Part shown: in pieces, positions 48,039 to 56,952 of the stretch | How the letters are laid out: each line of letters opens with the position of its first letter | How positions within the stretch are numbered: position 1 is the first letter of the stretch | DNA from: Nocardia vaccinii NBRC 15922 | Lineage (GTDB): Bacteria > Actinomycetota > Actinomycetes > Mycobacteriales > Mycobacteriaceae | Length of the DNA stretch: 64,000 bases | Reading direction: 5' to 3' | NCBI RefSeq assembly: GCF_001613305.1 | Contig: NZ_BDCC01000037.1 | Span: forward strand, 124,001-188,000 | Notes under the pieces: generated by a model | The model's input: the letters and a program-made list of their open reading frames with translations, nothing else | Databases searched by the model: none | Told to the model about the DNA's origin: nothing | Translations under genes and position numbers: made by a program

Positions 48039-49343
48039 TCATCTCACGAAGGAGTCGGCCACCGTCAGCACTTCGTCGAGAATCTCGATCCCCGTACGCA
48101 ATTCGTCCGCCGAGGTGGTCAGGGGCGGCGCGATCTGCAGGCGATTCGCGGCGACGAACGGCCACAGTCCGCGCTCCTTGGCCGCGGCGGTGACGCGGTT
48201 CATCGGTTCCGCGGCGGCGCCACTGGCGGCAAAGGGAATCAGCGGCTCCCGCGTCTGCGGATCCCGGACCAGCTCGAGGGCCCAGAAGAATCCCATACCG
48301 CGCGCCTCGCCGACCGAGGGATGCCGAGAAGCCAACTCGTGCAATCCCTTTCCGAGCACATCGGAGCCGACCGAACGGACGTGGTGCAGAATGCCCTCCC
48401 GTTCGAAGACTTCGATGGAGGCCACCCCCGCCGCGCACGCCAGCGGATGCCCCGCGTAGGTCAGCCCGCCGGGGTAGACCGTATCGTCGTACCGGGCCGC
48501 GATCGGCTCGGCGATGAGAACCCCGCCGAGCGGCACATAACCGGAGTTCACCCCCTTGGCGAAGGTGATCAGATCCGGCGCGACATCGAAGGCCCGCACC
48601 GCGAACCATTCACCTACGCGGCCGAATCCGACCATCACCTCGTCGGCGATGTAGACGATCCCGAACTCGTCGCACAGTTCGCGCACACCGGCCAGATATC
48701 CGGGCGGCGGCACCAGCACGCCGTTCGTACCGACCACCGACTCCAGGATCAGCCCCGCGATATGTTGCGGCCCTTCGAGTTCGATCACCTGACGCAGATG
48801 CCGCAGCGCCGCGGCAGTCTCCTCCTCGGGGGTGGAGGTCTGCCAGGCAGAGCGGTACGGATACGGACCGAAGAACCGGACCACGTCCACATTGGTCGGC
48901 TCCGCACCCCAGCGCCGCGGCTCACCGGTCAGGCCGATCGCCACACCCGTACCGCCGTGATAGGACCGGTAGGCCGAGAGCATCTTCGTCCGCCCGGTGT
49001 AGCTGCGCGCCAATCGCACCGCATGTTCGACCGCCTCGGCGCCGCCGGTGGTGAACAACACCCGGTTCAGCCGGCCGGGCGCGCGTTCGACGATCAACCG
49101 CGCCAGCTCGCTGCGCACCTCGTTGCCCACGGTCGGCGAGATGGTCGTCAATATCCCTGCCTGCGCCACGATCGCGGCCACCACGTCCGGATGTTGATGA
49201 CCGATATTAACGTTCACCAATTGCGAGGAGAAGTCCAGATAACGCTTGCCGTCGGCGTCCCAGAACCAGGACCCCGAAGCTCCCGTGATCGGAACCGGAT
49301 GCACCCCCGCCTGCGCACTCCACGGATAGAAGACGTGGTCCAC
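48039..49343 (-). CDS. Class III (omega) aminotransferase, PLP-dependent
   Basis: The protein has 434 residues from a GTG at 49343 preceded by GGGAGG. It has the class III pattern: SGSWFWDADGKRYLDFSSQL, GGAEAVEHAVRLAR, YRSYHGGT, FGIVYIADEVMVGFGRVGEW and the PLP lysine in LITFAKGVNSGYVPLGGV. Likely transfers an omega-amino group (beta-alanine, GABA, taurine or polyamine type) to pyruvate or 2-oxoglutarate. Standing next to pxpABC it may belong to amino-acid catabolism, but it reads alone. Confidence 0.88.
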   Translation of the reverse strand: MDHVFYPWSAQAGVHPVPITGASGSWFWDADGKRYLDFSSQLVNVNIGHQHPDVVAAIVAQAGILTTISPTVGNEVRSELARLIVERAPGRLNRVLFTTGGAEAVEHAVRLARSYTGRTKMLSAYRSYHGGTGVAIGLTGEPRRWGAEPTNVDVVRFFGPYPYRSAWQTSTPEEETAAALRHLRQVIELEGPQHIAGLILESVVGTNGVLVPPPGYLAGVRELCDEFGIVYIADEVMVGFGRVGEWFAVRAFDVAPDLITFAKGVNSGYVPLGGVLIAEPIAARYDDTVYPGGLTYAGHPLACAAGVASIEVFEREGILHHVRSVGSDVLGKGLHELASRHPSVGEARGMGFFWALELVRDPQTREPLIPFAASGAAAEPMNRVTAAAKERGLWPFVAANRLQIAPPLTTSADELRTGIEILDEVLTVADSFVR

Positions 49344-49614
49344 CGGCAACCTCCCTCGTCGGGCCACCGCACGCGAGCCGCATCCATCGCATGCACGGCA
49401 CACTCCTGTCCGTGATCAAACCAGATCAGCGGGCACCTCGTCCCGGGTTCGTCGCGATCGCCCGCATTCCCGGTGTTTTCGTTTCGACCGGCGAGACAAC
49501 GGGTACCAGTCAGCGCAACGGACGGTCCGGCCGCTCACGCGGACATTCCTCGACCACCGTGGCAAGATGCGCGGCAACCTGCCGCATCCGATGTTATGAA
49601 GGAGTCACCCCCCG

Positions 49615-50340
49615 GTGAACAGTGTTCCACAGCACCCGCAGCTCGACGACGATCGGCCGTCGCGCCGAATTCACCTCCGGCGCACAATGGTACGGCGAAT
49701 CGGCCTCGTCGCCGCCGGTCTGTCGCTGGCACTGTTCGGCACCGGGCAGGCGCTCGCCGCACCCACTCCCCTGCACACGGGTGCACCCGGTTGCATGAAC
49801 GCCGCGCCGGGCAAGCCCAACGGCAAGCAGTGGCCCGCCGAACCGGGCATGACGATCAACCAGAAGGCCACGTACACCGCGAGCCTGGAAACCAATTGCG
49901 GCACCATCACCGCCCGGCTCGACGCCGCCAAGGCGCCCCGTACTGTCAACTCCTTCGTCTTCCTCGCCGGACAGCAGTTCTTCGACCACACCCGCTGCCA
50001 CCGCCTGACCACCGAGGGCATCTTCGTGCTCCAGTGCGGCGATCCGACCGGCACCGGCCGCGGCGGTCCCGGTTACAAGTTCCCCGATGAGAATCTCGCC
50101 GGCGCGACCTACCCCGCGGGCACCCTCGCGATGGCCAACGCCGGACCGAACACCAACGGCAGCCAGTTCTTCCTGGTCTACAAGAACTCCCAGCTCCCCC
50201 CCAACTACACTCCGTTCGGCCACATCACCGGCGGTACGGACGTCCTGCAGAACATCGCCGCGGGCGGCACCAAGGACCACTCCGGCGACGGCGCACCGGC
50301 CACCGACATAATCCTGCAGTCCGTCACCACCCACTCCTGA
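49615..50340 (+). CDS. Exported cyclophilin-type peptidyl-prolyl isomerase
   Basis: The protein has 241 residues from a GTG after AAGGAG (alternative ATG at 49687). A signal peptide spans about residues 25-49 (MVRRIGLVAAGLSLALFGTG, then cleavage near ALA-A). The mature part is a cyclophilin: FFDHTRCHRLTTEGIFVLQC, TGTGRGGPGYKFPDE and NTNGSQFFLVY. It catalyses Xaa-Pro isomerisation outside the membrane. A hairpin follows the stop. Confidence 0.88.
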   Translation: MNSVPQHPQLDDDRPSRRIHLRRTMVRRIGLVAAGLSLALFGTGQALAAPTPLHTGAPGCMNAAPGKPNGKQWPAEPGMTINQKATYTASLETNCGTITARLDAAKAPRTVNSFVFLAGQQFFDHTRCHRLTTEGIFVLQCGDPTGTGRGGPGYKFPDENLAGATYPAGTLAMANAGPNTNGSQFFLVYKNSQLPPNYTPFGHITGGTDVLQNIAAGGTKDHSGDGAPATDIILQSVTTHS

Positions 50341-50347
50341 CCCGGCT

Positions 50348-50380
50348 GCTGCCGGATCCGGCGCGATCGGGTCCGGCAGC
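50348..50380 (+). terminator. Stem-loop after the cyclophilin gene
   Basis: 12-bp arms GCTGCCGGATCC / GGGTCCGGCAGC (one G-T pair) with a 9-nt loop, 8 bp after the stop. The remaining ~190 bp up to the next terminator show no gene. Confidence 0.65.
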
Positions 50381-50571
50381 ACATCCGGATCTCACCCGCG
50401 AGCCCGAGCAGAGCCCACCGCGGCGCACCAACAATCGACAGTCACAGAAGGCCCCGACTACGCATCCGTCCCGAGTGCGGTCGCTGCGCGAGGTTGTGAC
50501 GTGCTTACCGACCCACTACGACGTTCTTGTCACGTGGAGAGCGAATACGGGTATCAGGAGCCTGAACACAC

Positions 50572-50609
50572 GCAAGGGCTGCAACCTCCACAGAGGTTGC
50601 AGCCCTTGC
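50572..50609 (-). terminator. Strong stem-loop between cyclophilin and mpa
   Basis: Perfect 17-bp arms (GCAAGGGCTGCAACCTC / GAGGTTGCAGCCCTTGC) with a CACA loop, 11 bp after the mpa stop. On the plus strand it is followed by GTTTTGCC, so it may work in both directions. Confidence 0.85.
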
Positions 50610-50620
50610 GTTTTGCCTGA

Positions 50621-52381
50621 TTACAGGTACTGACCCGTATTCGACTCGGTGTCGATGGCGCGGCTGGCGGAGGCGTTCTTGCCGGTGACCAGCGTGCGGA
50701 TGTAGACGATCCGCTCGCCCTTCTTGCCCGAGATGCGTGCCCAGTCATCGGGATTCGTGGTGTTGGGCAGGTCCTCGTTCTCGGAGAACTCGTCCACGAT
50801 CGAATCGAACAGATGCTGGATGCGCAGGCCCGGGTTGCCGGTGTCGAGCACGGACTTGATCGCGTACTTCTTCGAGCGGTCCACGATGTTCTGGATCATG
50901 GCGCCGGAGTTGAAGTCCTTGAAGTACAGGACTTCCTTGTCACCGTTCGCGTAAGTGACCTCCAGGAAGCGGTTGTCCTCGCTCTCGGCGTACATGCGGT
51001 CGACGACCCGTTCGATCATCGTCTGCACGCACTTGACCCGATCGCCACCGAATTCGGCGAGGTCGTCAGCGTGCACCGGCAGCGTCTCGGTGAGGTACTT
51101 GGAGAAGATGTCCTGTGCCGCCTCGGCGTCCGGGCGCTCGATCTTGATTTTCACATCGAGGCGTCCGGGGCGCAGGATGGCCGGGTCGATCATGTCCTCA
51201 CGGTTGGACGCACCGATCACGATGACGTTCTCCAGGCCCTCCACACCGTCGATCTCCGACAGCAGCTGCGGCACGACGGTGGTCTCCACGTCCGAGGAGA
51301 CACCCGAACCGCGGGTGCGGAAGATCGAGTCCATCTCGTCGAAGAACACGATCACCGGAGTGCCCTCGGAGGCCTTCTCCCGTGCCCGCTGGAAGATGAT
51401 CCGGATGTGCCGCTCGGTCTCGCCGACGAACTTGTTCAGCAGTTCCGGGCCCTTGATGTTGAGGAAGAACGACTTGGCTTCCTTGGCGTCCTCACCGCGA
51501 GCCTCGGCGATCTTCTTCGCCAGCGAGTTGGCGACCGCCTTGGCGATCAGCGTCTTACCGCATCCGGGCGGACCGTAGAGCAGCACCCCCTTGGGCGGGC
51601 GCAGCGCGTATTCACGGAACAGGTCCTTGTGCAGGAAGGGCAGCTCCACCGCATCGCGGATCTGCTCGATCTGGCGCGAGAGGCCGCCGATGTCCTCGTA
51701 GCCGACGTCCGGCACCTCCTCGAGCACCAGATCCTCGACCTCGGCCTTGGGAATCCGCTCGAAGGCGAAACCGGCTTTGGTGTCCACCAGCAGCGAATCG
51801 CCCGCACGCAGGCGACGCACCGGACGATCCGGATCATCCACGTCGTCGACGTCCACCAGGGCGGTGAGCGGGCCGGAAAGCCACACCACGCGCTCCTCGT
51901 CGGCATGCCCGACCACCAGGGCCCGGCGGCCGTCGTCGAGGACCTCGCGCAGCGTGCCGAGCTCACCGATCTGGTCGAAGTTACCCGCCTCCACGACGGT
52001 GAGCGCCTCGTTCAGCCGCACGCTCTGGCCGTAGTGCAGTTCCGAGGTGTCGATATTGGGCGAACAGGTCAGCCGCATCTTGCGCCCGGAGGTGTAGACA
52101 TCGACCGTCTGATCCTCGAACACGCTGATCAGGATTCCGTAGCCACTCGGTGGCTGACCCAGCCGATCGACTTCCTCACGCAAGGCCACCAACTGCTGGC
52201 GCGCCTCTTTGAGCGTGTCCATCAGCTTGGTGTTGCGAATCGTCAGCGAATCGACGCGCGCTTCCAGTTCTCTTGTACGATCCGGCGAGTCGGCGAGTTG
52301 CCTCCGGAGTGCAGCCGCCTCGGCGCGTATCGCCTCGAGCTCTCTCCAGGCCGCCGAATCCGAATTCTCGATGGGGCTCAT
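50621..52381 (-). CDS. mpa: Mycobacterial proteasome ATPase Mpa (ARC)
   Basis: The protein has 586 residues: N-terminal coiled coil (about 10-75) that binds Pup, tandem OB domains (about 80-240) and an AAA+ domain with Walker A GPPGCGKT at 270-277, Walker B IVFFDEMDSIF and second-region RPGRLD. The C-terminus GQYL is the motif that inserts into the PrcA ring. The ATG follows GGGAGGAGCAGC. Hexamers unfold pupylated proteins into the 20S core. It lies 12.5 kb from dop, with accessory genes in between. Confidence 0.96.
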   Translation of the reverse strand: MSPIENSDSAAWRELEAIRAEAAALRRQLADSPDRTRELEARVDSLTIRNTKLMDTLKEARQQLVALREEVDRLGQPPSGYGILISVFEDQTVDVYTSGRKMRLTCSPNIDTSELHYGQSVRLNEALTVVEAGNFDQIGELGTLREVLDDGRRALVVGHADEERVVWLSGPLTALVDVDDVDDPDRPVRRLRAGDSLLVDTKAGFAFERIPKAEVEDLVLEEVPDVGYEDIGGLSRQIEQIRDAVELPFLHKDLFREYALRPPKGVLLYGPPGCGKTLIAKAVANSLAKKIAEARGEDAKEAKSFFLNIKGPELLNKFVGETERHIRIIFQRAREKASEGTPVIVFFDEMDSIFRTRGSGVSSDVETTVVPQLLSEIDGVEGLENVIVIGASNREDMIDPAILRPGRLDVKIKIERPDAEAAQDIFSKYLTETLPVHADDLAEFGGDRVKCVQTMIERVVDRMYAESEDNRFLEVTYANGDKEVLYFKDFNSGAMIQNIVDRSKKYAIKSVLDTGNPGLRIQHLFDSIVDEFSENEDLPNTTNPDDWARISGKKGERIVYIRTLVTGKNASASRAIDTESNTGQYL

Positions 52382-52747
52382 GATGCTGCTCCTCCCAGTC
52401 CCGGTCTATCAACGCTACCGGGCCCGAACCGTTCTCGCTTTCCGACATGGTTTCGTCGTGATCACATCTGTGCTGCGTTCTGCGGCTGGTCGAGCGCTTC
52501 CGCCGCTCTTGACCCACCGCCTCCGGCGCGTTGATCGCCGGACCCGAGCCGAGTGATGCGGACCGATGCTCCTTTCACCGGTCGTACTGTTGTAGCAGTA
52601 ACGCCGCGCGGACCGTATCTGTTTCCGTGGCTGACGCATCAGCGGCCCGGAGCGTTACCGACCATCACAGCATCGACCACCGACACATTCGGCCCGAATC
52701 GCACCGGCACCCAGGATTCAACACCCGGCGATCACCTGCGCCAATAA

Positions 52748-52766
52748 TTAGGTTACCCTTAGCCTC
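52748..52766 (+). promoter_or_regulatory. Possible iron box (IdeR/DtxR) before the Mtb12-like gene
   Basis: TTAGGTTACCCTTAGCCTC matches 14 of 19 positions of the DtxR/IdeR consensus TTAGGTTAGCCTAACCTAA as I remember it. It lies 36 bp before the ATG at 52803. The rest of the 421-bp interval 52382-52802 (the mpa promoter side) has no gene that I can support. Confidence 0.45.
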
Positions 52767-52802
52767 CTTGTTCGGACACAGATTGAAAGGCATTCACTTC
52801 AT

Positions 52803-53252
52803 ATGCTTGCCCAGACTCGCGGCCGTATCGCCACCAGAACTATCCGCACCACTGTGACCAGCGTATTCGCCGCAGCGGCAGTGGCCGGCGGTACCGCGAT
52901 CGCCGCCGCCGACGCCCCCGCTCCCGCGCCCCAGGAGCTGCAGAGCAGCCTGGATCAGTTCGTCGATCCGGGCATTCCGGCGACCGCCAAGACCAAGCTG
53001 ATCGTCGGCGGCGACCGGCGCGAGCGCAATATCGAGACCATGAACAAGGGCCTGGCCAACTACGGCAAGGTCGGATTCGCCGTCTCCGACGTGCGGACCA
53101 AGGGCGACACCGCCGACGCCCGAGTCGCGATCGTGTCGCCGCACGGGACCATGCCCGGCGTGCCGATGAGCTGGCAGCACACCGCCGCGGGCTGGCAGAT
53201 CTCCGACGGCACCGCGTGTGTGATCCTGGCCATGGGCAAGGCGCCCTGCTGA
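52803..53252 (+). CDS. Secreted Mtb12-like low-molecular-weight antigen
   Basis: The protein has 149 residues with a signal peptide (about 1-36, VTSVFAAAAVAGGTAIAAA then ADA). The mature part has the cystatin-like pattern of Mtb12/CFP-2 proteins: LQSSLDQFVDPGIPATAKTK, then a region with GFAVSDVRTKGDTADARVAI and a C-terminal GWQISDGTACVI. Two Cys near the end may form a disulfide. Function unknown. It may be under iron control from the upstream box. Confidence 0.7.
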   Translation: MLAQTRGRIATRTIRTTVTSVFAAAAVAGGTAIAAADAPAPAPQELQSSLDQFVDPGIPATAKTKLIVGGDRRERNIETMNKGLANYGKVGFAVSDVRTKGDTADARVAIVSPHGTMPGVPMSWQHTAAGWQISDGTACVILAMGKAPC

Positions 53253-53280
53253 CCTCGCCCGATCCGCTCAGCCGATCCGC

Positions 53281-54114
53281 TCAGCCCTTCGAAGGACGAC
53301 GCTGCGGCTTGGGCGCGACCACGCCGTCGGCCAGCCGCCGCGCGCTGATCAGGAATGCGGTGTGGCCCTGCATGCGGTGTTCCGGGCGGACGGCCAAGCC
53401 CACCACATGCCAGGGCCGCACCAGCGACTCCCAGGCGCGTGGCTCGGTCCAGCACTGTTGCTGCCGAAGCGCCTCCACGGTCTCCGAGAGCTGCGTCACG
53501 GTCGCCACGTAGACGATGAGCACGCCACCGGGAATCAGCGCCTTGGCCACCGAGGGCAGCGCGTCCCAGGGTTTGAGCATGTCCAGGACGGCACGATCGA
53601 CCGGTTCGCCGTCGTGGTCAGCGACGTCACCGAGAGTCAGCGTCCAGTTTGCTGGCCGTTCGCCGAAGAACCGTTCGACATTGCGGATCGCGTGTTCGGC
53701 GTGATCGTCGCGGATCTCGTACGACAGCACCTGCCCCTCCGGCCCCACCGCGCGCAGCAGTGAGCACGTCAGCGCGCCGGATCCCGCACCCGCTTCCAGC
53801 ACGCGAGCGCCGGGGAACACATCCCCCTCGTGCACGATCTGCGCGGCGTCCTTCGGATAGATCACCGCCGCGCCGCGCGGCATCGACAGCACATAGTCGA
53901 CCAGCAGTGGTCGCAACGCGAGATACGGTGTGCCGTTGGCGGATTGGACCACGGTGCCCTCGTCGGCGCCGATCAGGTCGTCGTGGCGGATCTGGCCCTT
54001 GTGAGTGTGGAATTCCTTGCCCGGCTCCAACACGACCGTGTGTTGGCGGCCCTTGGCGTCGGTCAGCTGCACCCGGTCACCCTCGATGAATGGACCGGTC
54101 CGTCTGGCCGTCAT
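53281..54114 (-). CDS. trmI: tRNA (adenine-58-N1)-methyltransferase TrmI
   Basis: The protein has 277 residues. An N-terminal beta domain (FIEGDRVQLTDAKGRQHTV) is followed by the class I methyltransferase domain with ARVLEAGAGSGALTCSLLRA (SAM site), YEIRDDHAEHAIRNVE and LDMLKPWDAL. It forms a tetramer that makes m1A58 in the T-loop of tRNA. GGAG precedes the ATG. Same neighbourhood as in M. tuberculosis (Rv2118c). Confidence 0.93.
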   Translation of the reverse strand: MTARRTGPFIEGDRVQLTDAKGRQHTVVLEPGKEFHTHKGQIRHDDLIGADEGTVVQSANGTPYLALRPLLVDYVLSMPRGAAVIYPKDAAQIVHEGDVFPGARVLEAGAGSGALTCSLLRAVGPEGQVLSYEIRDDHAEHAIRNVERFFGERPANWTLTLGDVADHDGEPVDRAVLDMLKPWDALPSVAKALIPGGVLIVYVATVTQLSETVEALRQQQCWTEPRAWESLVRPWHVVGLAVRPEHRMQGHTAFLISARRLADGVVAPKPQRRPSKG

Positions 54115-54185
54115 GGATCTCCGTTCTCTGCTGCGACTACTTCGGCGGGCGCGAATTGTCGGTGCCCCCGGATAGCCTGCCAGGT

Positions 54186-55040
54186 ATGTCAGCGCCGCCG
54201 ACGATCACCCCGCCACCGGAGCCAACGCCCGCGTACACTCCGGCGCTTTCTCCCTCGCGGGCAATGGATTTCAAACAATGTCCATTGAAATACCGCCTGC
54301 GCGCGGTGGATCGGATCCCGGAACCGCCGGCGCGGCCCGCAGTGCGCGGCACGGTGGTGCACGCGGTCCTGGAGTCACTCTACGGGTTACCCAGTGGCGA
54401 ACGGGTTCCCGACCGCGCCGCCACCCTCGTCACCCCCGCCTGGCATCGTTTGCTGGCCGAACGCCCGGAACTCGCCGAGGTGGTCGAAGAGGGCGGTCTC
54501 GACGGTTTTCTGGACGAGGTGCACCGCCTGGTCCAGACCTACTACCTCCTGGAGGATCCCACCGCCTTCGACCCCGAATCCTGTGAGTCGCTGATCGAGG
54601 TGAGCCTGCCGGACGGCTCCCCGCTACGCGGTTTCGTCGACCGCATCGACGTGGCACCCGGCGGCCGCCTGACCGTGGTGGACTACAAGACCGGCCGCTC
54701 CCCCGCACCCGGCAGCGAGAACCACGCCCTGTTCCAGCTGAAGTTCTACGCCCTGATCATGCTGCGCACCCGCGGCGTCGCGCCCACCCGCCTGCGCCTG
54801 ATCTACCTGACCGATGGCCAGATCCTCACCTACCACCCCGACGAGGAGGAACTTCTACGCTTCGAACGCATCCTCTCGGCCCTCTGGACAGCCATCAGTA
54901 CGGCCCTGCGCACCGGAGAGTTCCCACCCAATCGCTCCCGGCACTGCCAATTCTGCGACTACCAGTCGCTGTGCCCCGCATTCGGCGGCACCCCACCGCC
55001 CTACCCGGGCCCACCTCGAAGCGTGGCGGACCCGCGCTAG
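54186..55040 (+). CDS. RecB-family exonuclease with Fe-S cysteines
   Basis: The protein has 284 residues from the ATG at 54186, 7 nt after TAGCCT, so probably leaderless. It is a stand-alone PD-(D/E)XK nuclease: SRAMDFKQCPLKYRLRAVDR, GTVVHAVLESLYG, LRGFVDRIDV and LTVVDYKTGRSP contain the His, Asp and Asp-x-Lys active-site residues. The N-terminal Cys (KQCPLKY) with the C-terminal CQFCDYQSLC gives the four Cys of a Cas4/AddB-like 4Fe-4S cluster. No CRISPR array or cas genes accompany it, so a repair role is more likely. Confidence 0.88.
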   Translation: MSAPPTITPPPEPTPAYTPALSPSRAMDFKQCPLKYRLRAVDRIPEPPARPAVRGTVVHAVLESLYGLPSGERVPDRAATLVTPAWHRLLAERPELAEVVEEGGLDGFLDEVHRLVQTYYLLEDPTAFDPESCESLIEVSLPDGSPLRGFVDRIDVAPGGRLTVVDYKTGRSPAPGSENHALFQLKFYALIMLRTRGVAPTRLRLIYLTDGQILTYHPDEEELLRFERILSALWTAISTALRTGEFPPNRSRHCQFCDYQSLCPAFGGTPPPYPGPPRSVADPR

Positions 55041-55046
55041 GGCTTC

Positions 55047-55895
55047 CTAGAACCTACAGGAGCGGATGTCCGTGGCCAGGACCGCCTTCGCGCCCAGGTC
55101 GGCAAGTTGGTCCATGACCTCGTTGCTCTGTCTGCGGGGAACCATGGCGCGCACGGCGACCCAGCCCGGGTCGGCGAGCGGGGAGACGGTAGGCGATTCC
55201 AGGCCCGGGGTGATCTTCACGACGGTGTCGAGCAGATCCTTCGGGCAGTCGTAGTCGAGCATGAGGTACTGCTGTGCGAAAACCACACCCTGGACACGGG
55301 CGACGAGTTGATTGCGCCCTTTGTCCCTGCGGTCGGACCCAGCGGCCTCGATCAACACCGCTTCCGAATCGCAGAGCGATTCACCGAACGCCACCAGATT
55401 GTGCTGACGCAGCGTACGACCCGAGCCGACCACATCGGCGATGGCATCGGCGACCCCGAGTTGAATGGAGATCTCCACCGCACCGTCGAGGCGGATCACC
55501 TCGGCCTGGATACCGCGGCGCCGCAGATCCGCCAGCACCAGATTCGGGTACGAGGTGGCGATGCGCTTGTCGTAGAGGTCCTCGACCTTCCACTCGCGAC
55601 CGGCGGGCGCGGCGTAGCGGAATCGCGAGCCGCCGAAGCCGAGGCTCAGCCGTTCCTGAACCGGCGCACCGGAATCCAGCGCGAGATCGCGGCCGGTGAT
55701 GCCCAGGTCCAGCTCGCCCGAGCCGACGTAGATCGCGATGTCCTTGGGCCGCAGGAAGAAGAATTCGACCTGATTGCTGTTGTCGAGCACGGACAGGTCG
55801 CGCGAATCCGTGCGCTTGCGGTAACCGGCTTCGGTGAGGATGGCGACGGCGGCCTCGGAGAGGGCGCCCTTGTTGGGGACTGCGACGCGGAGCAT
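55047..55895 (-). CDS. hisG: ATP phosphoribosyltransferase HisG (long form)
   Basis: The protein has 282 residues: catalytic bilobal domain (LRVAVPNKGALSEAAVAILT, GITGRDLALDSGAPVQE, VGSGRTLRQHNL) and the C-terminal regulatory domain (about 210-282) that binds histidine. It catalyses the first step of histidine synthesis. AAAGGA precedes the ATG. hisE is 71 bp upstream on the same strand. Confidence 0.95.
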   Translation of the reverse strand: MLRVAVPNKGALSEAAVAILTEAGYRKRTDSRDLSVLDNSNQVEFFFLRPKDIAIYVGSGELDLGITGRDLALDSGAPVQERLSLGFGGSRFRYAAPAGREWKVEDLYDKRIATSYPNLVLADLRRRGIQAEVIRLDGAVEISIQLGVADAIADVVGSGRTLRQHNLVAFGESLCDSEAVLIEAAGSDRRDKGRNQLVARVQGVVFAQQYLMLDYDCPKDLLDTVVKITPGLESPTVSPLADPGWVAVRAMVPRRQSNEVMDQLADLGAKAVLATDIRSCRF

Positions 55896-55966
55896 GTGAA
55901 TGTCCTTTCCGGACTTGTGTCGGAGGGTTCTGTGTAGGCCTCGCGAGCATCGCGCGAGTTATCCCG

Positions 55967-56230
55967 TCACAGATGTCGGTACACGTCCTCCAGACGCAGT
56001 CCGCGCCCGACCATCAACACTTGCACCCAATACAGCAGCTGCGAGATCTCCTCGGACAGCGCGTCATCGCTCTCGTGTTCGGCCGCCAGCCAGACTTCAC
56101 CGGCCTCCTCCAGCACCTTCTTACCCTGCGAATGCACACCGGCGTCCAATGCCGCCACGGTTCCGGACCCCTCGGGACGGTTGGCCGCACGATCCTGGAG
56201 CTCGGCGAACAGGGTTTCGAAAGTCTTCAC
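55967..56230 (-). CDS. hisE: Phosphoribosyl-ATP pyrophosphatase HisE
   Basis: The protein has 87 residues of the all-helical MazG-like fold: KTFETLFAELQDRAANRP, KKVLEEAGEVWLAAEHES with the metal-binding Glu residues, and a C-terminal helix ending YRHL. It hydrolyses PR-ATP to PR-AMP, the second histidine step. It starts with GTG and lies 14 bp after the GNAT gene, so the three genes probably form one transcript. Confidence 0.94.
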   Translation of the reverse strand: MKTFETLFAELQDRAANRPEGSGTVAALDAGVHSQGKKVLEEAGEVWLAAEHESDDALSEEISQLLYWVQVLMVGRGLRLEDVYRHL

Positions 56231-56244
56231 GGCTCGTGATTCTT

Positions 56245-56847
56245 TCAGATCAGGTCACGCTGAGAGTTTTCGGCCTCCGCTTCGTTCCGGCGACCAGGAC
56301 GGTCGATCGCGTAGACGTAGTGATGGCCGTCATCGGCGGGATTGTCCGGTGTCATCGGGCCCTCGGCGATCCGGTGCATCCCGGCCTTCTCCAACGCGCG
56401 CCACGACGGACGGTTCGCAGCGGCGACCGGGACGATGATGCAGTCCGCCAGCGGGTATTCGAACCAGGTCGCGCCGATCATCGCGCGAATCATCGCCGGC
56501 CCGAGACCTCGCCCGACCCGTTTCGGGTCGCCGATGAGGTAGTCGAGCGTGGCCGCCTCGGTCGGCACCGTGATCAACTTCACCAGATCCTCGAGGTACT
56601 CCGGAAAGTCGGTCAGCCGGCATCGCTGAATCAGGCCGATCGGTTCTGCGTCGGCGAAGATCAGCAGATCCTCTCCCGGTTCCTCGCCGCGCATGCACGG
56701 GCCGAAATCGCGTTCGACCGCCGCCAAGGTGAATTCGTGATTCCACCAGCGATGTACATGGGGCTGTGCGAGCCACCCGCACAGCAGCGGGAAGTCCGCG
56801 GCGGCCAGCCGCCGCCAGGTGAACTCGGGCAGGGATGCGCCGACCAT
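56245..56847 (-). CDS. GNAT N-acetyltransferase, AAC(6')-like
   Basis: The protein has 200 residues. FPLLCGWLAQPHVHRWWNHE, YLIGDPKRVGRGLGPAMIRA (acetyl-CoA loop) and NRPSWRALEKAGMHR follow the aminoglycoside 6'-acetyltransferase and siderophore acetyltransferase pattern. TAGCGT lies 7 nt before the ATG, suggesting that the promoter for hisE-hisG sits here. Activity on aminoglycosides is possible but unproven; many chromosomal members have other substrates. Confidence 0.82.
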   Translation of the reverse strand: MVGASLPEFTWRRLAAADFPLLCGWLAQPHVHRWWNHEFTLAAVERDFGPCMRGEEPGEDLLIFADAEPIGLIQRCRLTDFPEYLEDLVKLITVPTEAATLDYLIGDPKRVGRGLGPAMIRAMIGATWFEYPLADCIIVPVAAANRPSWRALEKAGMHRIAEGPMTPDNPADDGHHYVYAIDRPGRRNEAEAENSQRDLI

Positions 56848-56952
56848 GGAGCCGACGCTAGCAGTCCCGGTATTCCGTTTTCACCCGATTTTCCGCGACG
56901 GCACAGTGCCCGCGGATTCCGGCGACAGGTCACCGGAATCCGCGACGAGCGA

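Noticed and set aside
54186..55040. Cas4-like nuclease suggesting a CRISPR system
   Set aside because: There are no direct-repeat arrays or other cas genes in the window; stand-alone RecB-type nucleases at this locus also occur in mycobacteria.
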